Below are positions 44,662 to 54,408 of a stretch of DNA of 64,000 nt, in pieces. Location of the stretch: positions 300,065 to 364,064 of the forward strand of contig NZ_RZNA01000047.1 in NCBI RefSeq assembly GCF_003992595.1, in the 5' to 3' direction. The translations under genes and the position numbers were made by a program. This DNA comes from Flagellimonas oceanensis. GTDB taxonomy: Bacteria; Bacteroidota; Bacteroidia; Flavobacteriales; Flavobacteriaceae. Below the pieces are notes generated by a model, which was not told the origin of the DNA, ran no database searches, and saw nothing but the letters and a program-made list of their open reading frames with translations. How positions within the stretch are numbered: position 1 is the first letter of the stretch; the number at the start of each line of letters is the position of its first letter.

Positions 44662-46045
44662 AGGACTGTCCGTGGCATTTTTTGCAATGCTCGGAATGGT
44701 ACAGGCACAGGAAGCAGACCAGGCATTGGGTGTGGACAATTCCACAAGCAACACTAAAAAAGTGAAATTGGATGGTATTGCCGCAGTGGTCGGGGACTAT
44801 GTGATTTTGGAATCGGATATCGATAAAACATTGATCGATCTTCAAAATCAAGGGGCATCCACCGAGGATGTGACCCGTTGCAGTCTTTTGGGCAAACTGA
44901 TGGAAGATAGGTTGTACGCCCACCAAGCCGTCCAGGATAGCTTGTTGGTGTCCGATGATATGGTAAACGCCCAAAGTGATAGACAGATTCAGCAGTTGAC
45001 CCAGGAAATAGGCAGTGTCGAAAAAATGCTCAGGTACTACAAAAAGTCCGATATGGAAAGCTTTCGAGAAGAGCTTTTTCAAATCAACAAGCTGCGTATG
45101 CTCTCTGAAAAAATGCAAGGTGAAATTGTGGAGTCTATCGAAGTGACCCCAGAGGAGGTTCGTCAGTTTTTCTATAAGATTCCAGAGGATGAACGACCTG
45201 TTTTTGGTGCAGAATTGGAAATAGCACAGATTGTGAAGCAGCCAGAAGCCCCTGAGGAGGAAAAACAAAAAGTAATCAATCAATTGAAGGAGATTCGTCA
45301 AGATGTTTTGGAGAACGATGCCAGTTTTAACGTGAAGACGATTTTATACTCTCAAGATCCAGCTAAAAAATCCAATGGGGGATTGTATAGTATTACCAAG
45401 GAGACCCAATTTGTAAAGGAATTCAAGGATGTTGCCTTTAGTCTTCAGGAAGGGGAGATATCAGAGCCCTTTGAGACAATGTTTGGATATCACATTTTAT
45501 ATGTTGAGAAAGTACGGGGACAAGAAAGAGATGTTCGACACATCCTTATGATTCCGGATATTCCCCAAAGCGCCATAGACAAAGCGGTAAGTGAATTGGA
45601 TACCATTCGCCAGCAGATTTTGGATGGAAAATACACCTTTGCCGAGGCCGCACTGAATTTCTCCGATGAAAAAGAGACCAAGTTCGATGGTGGATTGCTC
45701 CGTAATCCCATCAACTTTGATTCCCGTTTTGAGTTGACCAAAATGGACCCGACACTCTACAACCAAGTAAGGGATTTAAAAGATGGGGAAATCTCCCGCC
45801 CACTTCGCGAGAATGATCAGAGAGGTGGTCCTCCCAAGTTCAAGATCATGAAGATTTCCAATCGATATGACGAACATGAGGCGGATTTTGCCAAAGACTA
45901 CATTAAGATTCAGGAGTTGGCGCTAAGGGAAAAGCAGTTCAAAGCCATCAAGGAATGGATGGACGATCATATCGAAGACACTTATATCCATGTGGATTCA
46001 GAAAGTAGGGCTTGCGATTTTGCAAACAACTGGGTAAAGGAGTAA
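44645..46045 (+). CDS. Periplasmic peptidylprolyl isomerase, SurA type
   Basis: 466 residues from the ATG at 44645, which gives a good signal peptide (MIKKIKGLSVAFFAMLGMVQAQ); starts at 44612 or 44630 would add residues before it. A SurA-like N-terminal helical part (residues 35-165) is followed by two parvulin-type domains: the first (about 170-290, with SFNVKTILYSQDPA and FGYHILYVEKV) and the second beginning at RHILMIPDIP with a C-terminal basic tail. It chaperones outer-membrane proteins. It overlaps the lipoprotein gene upstream and lies 4 nt before moxR. Confidence 0.88.
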   Translation: MIKKIKGLSVAFFAMLGMVQAQEADQALGVDNSTSNTKKVKLDGIAAVVGDYVILESDIDKTLIDLQNQGASTEDVTRCSLLGKLMEDRLYAHQAVQDSLLVSDDMVNAQSDRQIQQLTQEIGSVEKMLRYYKKSDMESFREELFQINKLRMLSEKMQGEIVESIEVTPEEVRQFFYKIPEDERPVFGAELEIAQIVKQPEAPEEEKQKVINQLKEIRQDVLENDASFNVKTILYSQDPAKKSNGGLYSITKETQFVKEFKDVAFSLQEGEISEPFETMFGYHILYVEKVRGQERDVRHILMIPDIPQSAIDKAVSELDTIRQQILDGKYTFAEAALNFSDEKETKFDGGLLRNPINFDSRFELTKMDPTLYNQVRDLKDGEISRPLRENDQRGGPPKFKIMKISNRYDEHEADFAKDYIKIQELALREKQFKAIKEWMDDHIEDTYIHVDSESRACDFANNWVKE

Positions 46046-46049
46046 TCGT

Positions 46050-47003
46050 ATGTCGGATGTAGTAGCGGTAGAGAACCTGGTAAAAAAGCATCAGGAACTG
46101 AAAAAGGAGATTGCCAAGGTCATTGTGGGCCAAGAAGCGGTAATCGAACAAATACTATTATCCATTTACACGGGAGGACACTCCCTGCTGATCGGGGTGC
46201 CCGGTTTGGCAAAAACCCTGATGGTCAATACCATTGCACAGACTTTGGGTTTGGACTTCAAAAGAATCCAGTTCACTCCGGATTTGATGCCCAGTGATAT
46301 TCTGGGAAGCGAAGTGCTGGATCAAAACCGCAACTTCAAATTTATAATGGGACCCGTTTTCGGAAACATCATCTTGGCAGATGAAATCAACAGAACCCCG
46401 CCTAAAACGCAGGCAGCTTTGCTGGAGGCCATGCAGGAACGTGCGGTGACCATTGCCGGAAAGCAATACAAGCTCAACCGACCCTATTTTGTGCTGGCCA
46501 CCCAGAACCCCATTGAACAGGAAGGAACCTATCCGTTGCCGGAGGCTCAGCTGGACCGTTTTATGTTCGCCATCGAATTGAAATATCCTTCGGTGGAAGA
46601 AGAGATTCAGGTGGTGAAATCCACCACTACGGATGATGAGGTTCAGATAAACACACTGTTCAATGCGGATGAAATCATCGAAGTACAACATTTGATCAGG
46701 CGTATACCCGTGCCCGACAATGTTGTGGATTATGCTGTCAGGTTGGTCAATAGGACTAGACCGGGGCAGGAAGGTGCATCCGACTATGTGAAAAATTACA
46801 TTGATTGGGGTGCAGGGCCCAGAGCATCACAGAATCTGGTTTTGGCAGCCAAGGCGCACGCGGCCATCAATGGGAAGTTCTCTCCCGACATCGAAGATGT
46901 CAAAGCGGTTTCTTTGGGAATACTTCGTCACAGGATACTAAAAAACTACAAAGCTGAGGCTGAAGGCATCACTGAGGAAAAAATTATCACGGAATTGTTG
47001 TAA
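46050..47003 (+). CDS. MoxR family AAA+ ATPase
   Basis: 317 residues. Walker A is GVPGLAKT (residues 49-56), Walker B IILADEINR (about 107-115, D111-E112), sensor motifs NPIEQEGTYPLPEAQLDRF follow, and the C-terminal lid is typical of MoxR proteins. MoxR ATPases act with von Willebrand factor A proteins to assemble or mature other proteins; no VWA gene is in the window (the usual next genes are absent, aconitase follows). Confidence 0.93.
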   Translation: MSDVVAVENLVKKHQELKKEIAKVIVGQEAVIEQILLSIYTGGHSLLIGVPGLAKTLMVNTIAQTLGLDFKRIQFTPDLMPSDILGSEVLDQNRNFKFIMGPVFGNIILADEINRTPPKTQAALLEAMQERAVTIAGKQYKLNRPYFVLATQNPIEQEGTYPLPEAQLDRFMFAIELKYPSVEEEIQVVKSTTTDDEVQINTLFNADEIIEVQHLIRRIPVPDNVVDYAVRLVNRTRPGQEGASDYVKNYIDWGAGPRASQNLVLAAKAHAAINGKFSPDIEDVKAVSLGILRHRILKNYKAEAEGITEEKIITELL

Positions 47004-47108
47004 AAAATACGAAAGTCAGCACTTATTTAGTGCGATTCTAATTCCAAAATACTTCACGATTTAGTAAATTTACCGAATTACGAAAATCTTAAAAAACTCA
47101 ATTATAGA

Positions 47109-49376
47109 ATGGCATTTGATATAGACATGATTAAGGGTGTCTACGCCACCATGGGTGAACGCGTAGAAAAAGCCCGTGAGTTGGTGGGCAAGCCCCTGAC
47201 ACTTTCCGAAAAAATACTATACTCTCACCTTTGGGACGGTAAAACAGAAAAAGCATACGTAAGAGGCAAGGATTACGTTGATTTTGCGCCCGATAGAATT
47301 GCTTGTCAAGACGCAACGGCGCAAATGGCCCTGTTGCAGTTTATGCAAGCGGGTAAAGACAAAGTGGCCGTGCCAACAACCGTTCACTGTGATCACTTGA
47401 TTTTGGCAAAACAAGGTGCAGCTGCGGATTTGAAGCATGCCAACGAGACCAGTAAGGAGGTTTTTGACTTTTTGGGGTCTGTATCAAACAAATATGGTAT
47501 CGGGTTTTGGAAACCAGGTGCCGGTATTATTCACCAAGTGGTTTTGGAGAATTATGCCTTTCCAGGAGGTATGATGATAGGAACCGATTCCCACACTGTG
47601 AACGCTGGTGGTTTGGGAATGGTGGCCATTGGTGTAGGTGGAGCAGATGCTGTGGATGTTATGGCCGGAATGGCTTGGGAACTTAAATTCCCTAAGTTGA
47701 TCGGTGTAAAGTTGACCGGAAAACTATCCGGTTGGACCGCACCGAAAGATGTTATTTTGAAAGTGGCCGAGATTCTTACCGTAAAAGGGGGAACGGGAGC
47801 CATTGTTGAATATTTTGGCCCGGGAGCAACTTCCATGTCCTGTACGGGTAAAGGAACCATCTGTAACATGGGTGCTGAAATTGGAGCGACCACGTCAACC
47901 TTTGGTTACGATGAATCCATGGAGCGCTATCTAAGAGCTACCGATAGATCGGATGTAGCAGACGAAGCCAATAAAGTGAAAGAACACTTGACCGCTGATC
48001 CAGAAGTGTACGCCAATCCAGAGCAGTATTTCGATCAAGTGATCGAAATCAACCTGTCTGAATTGATGCCTTTATTGAACGGACCTTTTACCCCAGACTT
48101 GGCTACCGAAGTAGGTACCATGAGGGAAAAGGCGGAAAAGAATGATTGGCCTTTGGCCGTTGAGTGGGGATTGATAGGTTCCTGTACCAACTCTTCCTAT
48201 GAAGATTTGTCGAGAGCATCATCCATTGCACAACAAGCCTTGGACAAAAAATTGAAAACTAAAGCTGAATTTGGTATCAACCCAGGTTCGGAACAGGTAA
48301 GATACACTACGGAGCGGGACGGTATCTTGGACATATTCGAAAAATTGGACGCCAAGATCTTTACCAATGCCTGTGGACCATGTATCGGCCAGTGGGGCCG
48401 TTATGAAGACCCCAAGAATGCGCCAAAGAACAGTATCGTGCATTCCTTTAACCGAAACTTTGCAAAGCGTGCCGATGGTAATCCAAATACCCATGCATTT
48501 GTGGCATCACCGGAAATGACGGCTGCCATAGCCATTGCCGGTCGTTTGGACTTTAACCCGTTGACGGACAAGTTGATCAATGAGGATGGTGAGGAAGTGA
48601 TGTTGGACGAACCGACAGGATGGGAATTGCCACCGAAAGGTTTTGAAGTAAAGGAAAACGGCTACGAAGAGCCTCGTGAAGACGGTAGTGGAGTAGAGGT
48701 GATTGTTGCCGAAGGTTCCGAGCGTTTGCAATTGTTGACGCCATTTGAGCCTATCAAAGCAAGTGACCTTCAAGGTATGAAGCTTTTGATCAAGGCATTC
48801 GGAAAATGTACCACGGACCACATTTCCATGGCGGGACCTTGGTTGCGTTTTAGAGGGCACTTGGACAACATTGCCAACAACACCTTGATTGGAGCCGTGA
48901 ACGCCTTCAACCAAAAGACCAATTTGGTAAAAAGCCAGCTGACCGGCGAGTACGGAGGGGTTCCGGATACGCAGCGTGAATACAAGAAAAAAGGAATCAT
49001 GACCGTTGTTGTGGGTGACCATAACTATGGAGAAGGTTCTTCACGTGAGCATGCGGCCATGCAGCCAAGACATTTGGGCGTTGCTGTTGTATTGGTGAAA
49101 TCCTTCGCAAGGATCCACGAGACCAACTTGAAGAAACAAGGTATGTTGGCCTTGACCTTTGCCAATGAGAACGATTACGATTTGATTCAAGAAGACGATA
49201 CCTTCAACATTGTTGATGCAGCTGAGTTTGCACCGGACAAGCCTTTGACCATCGAAGTGGTGCACGCTGATGGAAGCAAGGACACCATTAAGGCAAACCA
49301 CTCCTACAATGATGCGCAGATCAAGTGGTTCAACGAAGGTTCGGCCTTGAACTTGATCAAGAAACAGAATGCTTAA
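47109..49376 (+). CDS. Aconitate hydratase
   Basis: 755 residues of the mitochondrial-type aconitase. Fe-S ligands are visible: Cys in [17 protein letters not shown] and in [15 protein letters not shown], with [15 protein letters not shown] earlier. The C-terminal swivel domain holds [17 protein letters not shown]. It interconverts citrate and isocitrate in the TCA cycle. It stands alone between the moxR group and the tandem TlpA genes; a strong terminator follows. Whether it is AcnA- or mitochondrial-like is set by subfamily length, here the mitochondrial form. Confidence 0.95.
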   Translation: MAFDIDMIKGVYATMGERVEKARELVGKPLTLSEKILYSHLWDGKTEKAYVRGKDYVDFAPDRIACQDATAQMALLQFMQAGKDKVAVPTTVHCDHLILAKQGAAADLKHANETSKEVFDFLGSVSNKYGIGFWKPGAGIIHQVVLENYAFPGGMMIGTDSHTVNAGGLGMVAIGVGGADAVDVMAGMAWELKFPKLIGVKLTGKLSGWTAPKDVILKVAEILTVKGGTGAIVEYFGPGATSMSCTGKGTICNMGAEIGATTSTFGYDESMERYLRATDRSDVADEANKVKEHLTADPEVYANPEQYFDQVIEINLSELMPLLNGPFTPDLATEVGTMREKAEKNDWPLAVEWGLIGSCTNSSYEDLSRASSIAQQALDKKLKTKAEFGINPGSEQVRYTTERDGILDIFEKLDAKIFTNACGPCIGQWGRYEDPKNAPKNSIVHSFNRNFAKRADGNPNTHAFVASPEMTAAIAIAGRLDFNPLTDKLINEDGEEVMLDEPTGWELPPKGFEVKENGYEEPREDGSGVEVIVAEGSERLQLLTPFEPIKASDLQGMKLLIKAFGKCTTDHISMAGPWLRFRGHLDNIANNTLIGAVNAFNQKTNLVKSQLTGEYGGVPDTQREYKKKGIMTVVVGDHNYGEGSSREHAAMQPRHLGVAVVLVKSFARIHETNLKKQGMLALTFANENDYDLIQEDDTFNIVDAAEFAPDKPLTIEVVHADGSKDTIKANHSYNDAQIKWFNEGSALNLIKKQNA

Positions 49377-49399
49377 TTGTATCTAATATAATCTGTGAA

Positions 49400-49435
49400 A
49401 ACTCCTGATGTTGTAAAAGATATCAGGAGTTTTTA
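49400..49435 (+). terminator. Terminator after aconitase
   Basis: Stem ACTCCTGAT (49401-49409) / ATCAGGAGT (49422-49430), then TTTTTAATTTTT. Confidence 0.75.
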
Positions 49436-49456
49436 ATTTTTGAGAAATAGCAATTC

Positions 49457-50017
49457 ATGAAAATCAGTAAAAAGACCGTTCTCAATATTGTATTGATTCT
49501 TTTTATCCTATCGTTTTTTGTCACTCCCATTGGGTATTACGGAAAAATTTGGTTGAACAGACTGTTTGCCTTTTCTCCTTCGGTAATTGAAGAAGCAGAG
49601 CAACAAAAAATCACTGATTACGATTGGAGACTGAAAGATGAGGAGTGGAACTTTTTCAATTTCGAAGAATCCAAGGGAAATGTGATTCTAATTAACCTTT
49701 GGGCGTCATGGCGTTTGCCTTCCGAGGCCGAACTTGCAAGTATTCAGGAATTGTACGACAAATACAAGGGCAAGATGGATTTCTATATTATTACCAATGA
49801 GGAGCAAGAACCGGTAGAGGCCTTTATGGAAGAACATGAATTTACCTTTCCCGTGACCTATTTGATCATAGGGGATAAAATGGCCGTGGATACCAGCAAA
49901 GTCCCATCTTCGTATTTGATTGATAAATCAGGTAATATTGTGATACACGAAGAAGGAATCTCAGATTGGAGTACCAAAAAAATATACAAACTGTTGGATG
50001 AATTGATTGCAGAATGA
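49457..50017 (+). CDS. TlpA-like thioredoxin-fold protein lacking active-site cysteines
   Basis: 186 residues. A membrane segment (about 8-27) anchors a periplasmic thioredoxin-like domain. The active-site position reads WASWRLPSEAE (R86-L-P-S89), where the sister gene has CPPC, so the redox Cys pair is absent. The rest of the fold is complete, with TYLIIG and SSYLIDKSGNIVIHEEG intact. It overlaps the TlpA gene downstream by 4 nt (ATGA) and is a clear tandem paralogue of it. Probably a non-catalytic partner or regulator of the second protein, or a chaperone; the loss is unlikely to be a sequencing error since both Cys codons are changed. Confidence 0.87.
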   Translation: MKISKKTVLNIVLILFILSFFVTPIGYYGKIWLNRLFAFSPSVIEEAEQQKITDYDWRLKDEEWNFFNFEESKGNVILINLWASWRLPSEAELASIQELYDKYKGKMDFYIITNEEQEPVEAFMEEHEFTFPVTYLIIGDKMAVDTSKVPSSYLIDKSGNIVIHEEGISDWSTKKIYKLLDELIAE

Positions 50018-50583
50018 AGAAGTTGACCAAAGAACAAATCAGTAATGGGATATGGATATTGGCCATATTGCTCATTCTTTTTACCCCTGTGGGATTCCAT
50101 GTGAGGGTTTTGGTCAATAAAGTGGTAGCCACGGTAATCAGTCCAAGCACTGTTGATAAGGACGAACAAGCAGCCTTGGGAAGCTATAATTGGAGTCTTG
50201 TTGGTTTGGATGGGGAACCTATGAACTTGCAATCAAAAAAGGGAGAAGTTGTCTTGGTCAATGTATGGGCCACTTGGTGTCCGCCATGTGTTGCCGAACT
50301 TCCCGGTTTTATTGATTTGTACTCGGATTATAAGGACAAGGTCACTTTTGCCTTCGTTGCCAATGATGAAAAGGATAAAGTCGTAGCCTTTCTAGAAAAA
50401 AAGGGATATGAATTGCCGGTGTACTTTCAAGCATCTGCTACGCCAACTGAGTTGGAAAGCGGTAGTATTCCCGTAACTTATATTATTGATAAACAAGGTA
50501 ACATAGTGGTGGATAAAACGGGTGCAGCCAATTGGAATTCCGATAAGACCCGAAGCTTGCTGGACGATTTGGTGGCGGAATAA
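50014..50583 (+). CDS. TlpA-family thiol-disulfide oxidoreductase
   Basis: 189 residues with an N-terminal anchor (about 12-30) and a thioredoxin-like domain with the redox motif WATWCPPCVAE (C89 and C92). SIPVTYIIDKQGNIVVDK carries the cis-Pro. It works in the periplasm in disulfide reduction or cytochrome-type maturation. It is coupled to the cysteine-less paralogue by ATGA overlap. Its stop abuts the crtZ stop with no gap. Confidence 0.92.
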   Translation: MKKLTKEQISNGIWILAILLILFTPVGFHVRVLVNKVVATVISPSTVDKDEQAALGSYNWSLVGLDGEPMNLQSKKGEVVLVNVWATWCPPCVAELPGFIDLYSDYKDKVTFAFVANDEKDKVVAFLEKKGYELPVYFQASATPTELESGSIPVTYIIDKQGNIVVDKTGAANWNSDKTRSLLDDLVAE

Positions 50584-51036
50584 CTATTTCTTTTTGAAAT
50601 ATTTGAAAGGGACTACCAACATACCAAAGCATTCCCCATCTTCCTTACCTAAATGTTTGTGATGGATTTTATGGGCCCTACGTACCCCACGGGCATACCA
50701 ATTATTGGCATTTCGGAACATTTTGAACCGCTGGTGTATAAAAATATCATGCACGGTAAAATAGGCAATGCCATAAGCTAAAATACCAAAGCCCAAAGGC
50801 CAACCGTACCAAAAAGAAGTGTAGCTGCCCAAGTAAAAGAGCGTCATGCTGACAACTGCATAAAAGATGAAAAAGGCATCATTGCGTTCAAACCAAGAAT
50901 CATGGTCCTTTTTATGGTGGTCTTTATGCAGGCTCCATAGAAAACCGTGCATCACATATTTATGCGTAAACCAAGCCATAAACTCCATGAAACAGAAGGT
51001 TGCCAAGAAAATCAATATCCAGAGTGCTACTTTCAT
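50584..51036 (-). CDS. crtZ: Beta-carotene hydroxylase
   Basis: 150 residues with four hydrophobic stretches and the histidine box pattern of CrtZ: FTHKYVMHGFLWSLHKDHH, FTVHDIFIHQRF and RAHKIHHKHLGKEDGECFG. These diiron enzymes hydroxylate the beta-ionone rings of beta-carotene at C3 to give zeaxanthin. Its product fits the zeaxanthin-type pigments of yellow Flavobacteriaceae. It overlaps crtB by 4 nt and is the last gene of the crt operon. Confidence 0.92.
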   Translation of the reverse strand: MKVALWILIFLATFCFMEFMAWFTHKYVMHGFLWSLHKDHHKKDHDSWFERNDAFFIFYAVVSMTLFYLGSYTSFWYGWPLGFGILAYGIAYFTVHDIFIHQRFKMFRNANNWYARGVRRAHKIHHKHLGKEDGECFGMLVVPFKYFKKK

Positions 51037-51875
51037 TGTACCAATTGTAGTTTATAATTTACATAAGATTGTGCCAAAAGACCAAATTTTTGGTAGTTGG
51101 GTACCCGAATCCTGGAATTCTTGATTTCCATAGGAGGGGTGCCCTGTAATTTTTGAAGTAACTTTTTGTAGTATCTGTAGGCTGTATATACCCCGAATTT
51201 AGCTTGCTCTGGCAATTTTACGATACCTGAATAACCAAGGGCAAAATCCGCTTTTATCTCATTTACGATTCGTTTTTTGGACACTTCGTCCAACTCCAAC
51301 AAGTTGGTGTTCGGGAAATACGTTCGGTTCAAACCTTCAAAATCTGCTTTCAGGTCACGTAGAAAGTTCACTTTTTGGAAAGCGGAACCCAATGCCATGG
51401 CAGATTCTTTCAATTCTTCGTACTTCTCTTTGTCCCCTTTTACAAATACACACAAGCACATCAACCCTACCACATCGGCGGAGCCATAGATATACTCACG
51501 GTATTCATCAAAAGTCTCGTAATTTTTCTTTGTGAGGTCCATTCGCATACTCTTCATAAAAGACGCTACCAAATGGTACGGAATATCATATTTATGAAAG
51601 GTATGCTGAAAGGAATTCAATATGGGGTTCAAACTGATTTTGTCCTCTAGTGCCTGCTCCATATCCTTTTCAAAGGCATCGAATAATTTTGCCTTATCGT
51701 AATCATGGAAAGTGTCCACAATTTCATCCGCAAAGCGCACAAATCCATAAATATTGTAGATGTCGGCACGTATGGATGGTGCCAACATTTTAGTGGCCAA
51801 AGAGAAAGAGGTGCTGTAAGACCGGGTAACGACCTTGCTGCAGTGGTACGAAACATCGTCAAAAATAGTTTTCAT
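51033..51875 (-). CDS. crtB: Phytoene synthase
   Basis: 280 residues, normal for CrtB. The first Asp-rich motif is DEIVD (residues 50-54) in GFVRFADEIVDTFH, the second is in FLRDLKADFEGLNRTYFP, typical of trans-isoprenyl head-to-head synthases. It joins two geranylgeranyl diphosphates to phytoene. The GGPP synthase gene (crtE) is not in the window. It lies 4 nt after crtI and overlaps crtZ. Confidence 0.94.
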   Translation of the reverse strand: MKTIFDDVSYHCSKVVTRSYSTSFSLATKMLAPSIRADIYNIYGFVRFADEIVDTFHDYDKAKLFDAFEKDMEQALEDKISLNPILNSFQHTFHKYDIPYHLVASFMKSMRMDLTKKNYETFDEYREYIYGSADVVGLMCLCVFVKGDKEKYEELKESAMALGSAFQKVNFLRDLKADFEGLNRTYFPNTNLLELDEVSKKRIVNEIKADFALGYSGIVKLPEQAKFGVYTAYRYYKKLLQKLQGTPPMEIKNSRIRVPNYQKFGLLAQSYVNYKLQLVQ

Positions 51876-51879
51876 CTTT

Positions 51880-53331
51880 TTACTTTTTAATGATTAAATC
51901 AGCCACCAGTTTACCGGATATCAGGGATGGTGGGACCCCTGGTCCGGGAACGGTCAACTGACCGGTAAAGAACAAGTTTTTTACCTTGCTACTTTTGAGG
52001 TTAGGTCGTAAAAAAGCAGTTTGGCGCAACGTATTGGCCAAACCATAGGCGTTGCCTTTATAAGAGTTGTACTGTTCCACAAAATCGTTTACACAGAAAC
52101 TCTCCTTAAAAATTACTGATTTTTTTACAGTTTGTTTTGTTAAATTTTCAAATCGGTCCATTACAATATCGTAATATTGGTCCCTGAGTTGAGGGGTATC
52201 TTCCAAGCCTGGGGCAATCGGAACCAGGAAAAAGCCCGTTTCCTTTCCGCTAGGAGCCATCGATGTATCGGTCACGGATGGGAAATTGGCATAGAACAAT
52301 GGGTTACTTGGCCATTGTGGGTTGTCATAGATTTCTTGTGCATGTTTTTCAAAATCGGTATCAAAGAACAGGTTGTGATGCTCGATGTTTTCCAATTTTT
52401 TGTCAAAACCAATGTAAAACAACAAAGAGGAGGGAGCATAGGTCTTTTTGTCCCAGTACTCTTCGGAATATTGTCGGTATTTTTTATCGAGCAAGGTTTC
52501 TGAATGATGATAATCCGCACCACTTACCACATAATCCGCTAAATGGTTGGCCCCTTTACTGCGAATTCCAAGAACCTCGCCATCGGATACCAAAATGTGA
52601 CTTGCAGGGCTTTGGGTGTGTATGGTAACCCCCAATTCTTCGGCCAGGCTTTTCATTGCTTTAATGATTTCGTACATACCTCCCTTTGGATGCCACGTGC
52701 CCAGACCGAAATCGGCAAAATTCATAAAACTGTAGAAGGATGGGGTCTTGTTCGGCTTTGCCCCCAAGAACAGCACCGGAAATTCCAAGGTGGATACCAG
52801 TTTTGGGTTTTTGAACCGCTTGCGGACCTGTTGGCTGATGGTCTTGAAAAATTGATCCACTTTTAAAACCGTTTCCTTGGTTACCAGTTCCAAAGGTGAT
52901 AGCCCGGGACGAAGCACCACTTTATTGATGGCGATGTCATAATTTTCTTGGGCTTCGCTTATAAATTGCTTCAGATGTTCACTGCTTCCAGCCTCAATGC
53001 GTTCGAACTCTGCACAGATATTCTCCATGCAATCCCCTATGGTAATGGTATCGTCCTCAAAGAAGATTTTATAGGCCGGGTTTAACTTGTCCAGTTGATA
53101 ATAATCAGAGGTTTTCTTATTGAAATCCGCGAAAAACTTATCAAAAATATCAGGCATCCAATACCAGCTGGGGCCAATGTCAAAAGTGAACCCGTCCTGT
53201 ACCAATTGGCGCGCCCTGCCGCCAACGGTATCATTTTTTTCGAACATTTCGACCTCGTATCCAGCATTGGCTAAATAACATGAGGCGGAAAGGGATGAAA
53301 AACCAGAACCAATGACAATTACTTTTCCCAT
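51880..53331 (-). CDS. crtI: Phytoene desaturase (lycopene-forming)
   Basis: 483 residues. The N-terminus has the FAD-binding GSGFSSLSASCYLANAGYEV motif and GGRARQ shortly after, and the C-terminal FFTGQLTVPGPGVPPSLISGK motif is the CrtI family signature. It introduces the double bonds that turn phytoene to lycopene. First structural gene after the MerR regulator; a lycopene cyclase is not in the window. Confidence 0.94.
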   Translation of the reverse strand: MGKVIVIGSGFSSLSASCYLANAGYEVEMFEKNDTVGGRARQLVQDGFTFDIGPSWYWMPDIFDKFFADFNKKTSDYYQLDKLNPAYKIFFEDDTITIGDCMENICAEFERIEAGSSEHLKQFISEAQENYDIAINKVVLRPGLSPLELVTKETVLKVDQFFKTISQQVRKRFKNPKLVSTLEFPVLFLGAKPNKTPSFYSFMNFADFGLGTWHPKGGMYEIIKAMKSLAEELGVTIHTQSPASHILVSDGEVLGIRSKGANHLADYVVSGADYHHSETLLDKKYRQYSEEYWDKKTYAPSSLLFYIGFDKKLENIEHHNLFFDTDFEKHAQEIYDNPQWPSNPLFYANFPSVTDTSMAPSGKETGFFLVPIAPGLEDTPQLRDQYYDIVMDRFENLTKQTVKKSVIFKESFCVNDFVEQYNSYKGNAYGLANTLRQTAFLRPNLKSSKVKNLFFTGQLTVPGPGVPPSLISGKLVADLIIKK

Positions 53332-53337
53332 TGTGGT

Positions 53338-54237
53338 TTACAGGTTTTCTATAAATTGATTGATGGATTTGAAGATGGTAATTGGACCTAGCGGTTTTTC
53401 TTCACTGATTTCCTGTATTTGGTGGCCCAATACGTATAATTTGGACCCTTTTGATTTACTCAAAACTTCACGGAATTGTTCAAAATAATCTTCGATTTCA
53501 TCTTTGGTTGGCGATACAGTGAAATAGGATACAAATCTAGGATTGCTATAATATTTCAAAAGATCTTCCAAGCTCACAATGGGCATGGTCTGACCTAAAT
53601 AAATGGTTTTGTAACCCTGCAGAGCCAATTGATAGTTGATATACAAAAGTCCCAACTCATGAATCTCGTTCTCAGGTAAAAAGAGTACGTATACTTCATC
53701 TTTGATTGTTGGGGCTTCAAACTGAAGCTTTTCCGTATGAATATAAATCTTTTGTTTGATGAGGTTGGAAATAAAATGTTCGTGCGCAGGACTGATGGTG
53801 TTGGTCTGCCATAAGAGTCCGAGTTCGTTAAGAAGTGGAATGAACACCTCGTTGAAGATCTGCGTGAACGATTTCTCTTCCATGAGCCCATTGTAGGTCT
53901 TCAAGAAAAGCGATTGGTCAAAGTTTAGCATTGCTAATTTAAAAGAGTTCAGTGCATGGCTCTTTTCACTCTTTTCAGCAATTATTTCATTGACGAGGGC
54001 AGGAATTTTTCCCTCTTCCAATTTGGCGATTTTTGAAATTTTATACCCATTGTTATAGAGCAGGGTAACGTTCAATAACTTTTGCAGACTTTCGAGATTG
54101 TAGGTGCGGATGTTCGTATCTGTCCTTTCTGGGCTGAACAAATTATATCTCTTTTCCCAAATTCGGATGGTATGGGCCTTGATGCCAGAAAGGTTTTCCA
54201 TATCCCGAATACTAAAAGAAGTTTTTACGTTGTTCAT
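53338..54237 (-). CDS. MerR-family regulator with B12-binding domain (CarH/LitR-like)
   Basis: 299 residues. An N-terminal MerR HTH (FSIRDMENLSGIKAHTIRIW, residues 8-27) is followed by a B12-type helical module that holds W143-x9-E153-H154 (LLWQTNTISPAHEH), and by a C-terminal Rossmann B12-binding part with E191-x-H193-xx-G196 (ENEIHELG). Both signatures match those that bind adenosylcobalamin in the light receptors CarH/LitR, so it is probably a B12-dependent photoreceptor that represses crt genes in the dark. The gene is 6 nt upstream of crtI on the same strand, so it heads the operon. No cobalamin-binding test can be done from sequence. Confidence 0.88.
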   Translation of the reverse strand: MNNVKTSFSIRDMENLSGIKAHTIRIWEKRYNLFSPERTDTNIRTYNLESLQKLLNVTLLYNNGYKISKIAKLEEGKIPALVNEIIAEKSEKSHALNSFKLAMLNFDQSLFLKTYNGLMEEKSFTQIFNEVFIPLLNELGLLWQTNTISPAHEHFISNLIKQKIYIHTEKLQFEAPTIKDEVYVLFLPENEIHELGLLYINYQLALQGYKTIYLGQTMPIVSLEDLLKYYSNPRFVSYFTVSPTKDEIEDYFEQFREVLSKSKGSKLYVLGHQIQEISEEKPLGPITIFKSINQFIENL

Positions 54238-54246
54238 TTTTTTTTA

Positions 54247-54266
54247 TTAAACGTTAAACAAATTTA
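54247..54266 (-). promoter_or_regulatory. Promoter and candidate operator of the crt operon
   Basis: Minus strand TAAATTTG (54266-54259) is a full -7 match, 22 nt from the ATG. Directly downstream on the same strand are two 7-bp direct repeats (plus strand TTAAACG 54247-54253, TTAAACA 54254-54260), a candidate auto-operator. No TTG at the standard spacing. Confidence 0.45.
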
Positions 54267-54377
54267 CAATTAAATGGATGCCATCCTAGTTTTTTATCAT
54301 AAAATTTAGATTCTCTTTTAAGGGAGCCACTGACTTTTGCGGGCTAAATGAAATCTTCTGGGAAGGGGCCAAAACCA

Positions 54378-54405
54378 AAAAAACCGCAAGAGATTGCGGT
54401 TTTTT
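54378..54405 (-). terminator. Terminator after the tRNA
   Basis: Stem AAACCGCAA / TTGCGGTTT with a short GAGA loop and T-runs on both strands; on the minus strand it ends the tRNA transcript. Confidence 0.8.
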
Positions 54406-54408
54406 CTG

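Noticed and set aside
44621-45301. 226-residue open frame on the minus strand
   Set aside because: Lies wholly antisense to the SurA-type PPIase, whose domains are clear; the frame has no signal, motif or start context and its protein is Phe/His-rich in the way of mirrored coding DNA.
46158-46691. 177-residue minus-strand frame
   Set aside because: Antisense to the MoxR ATPase, no motif.
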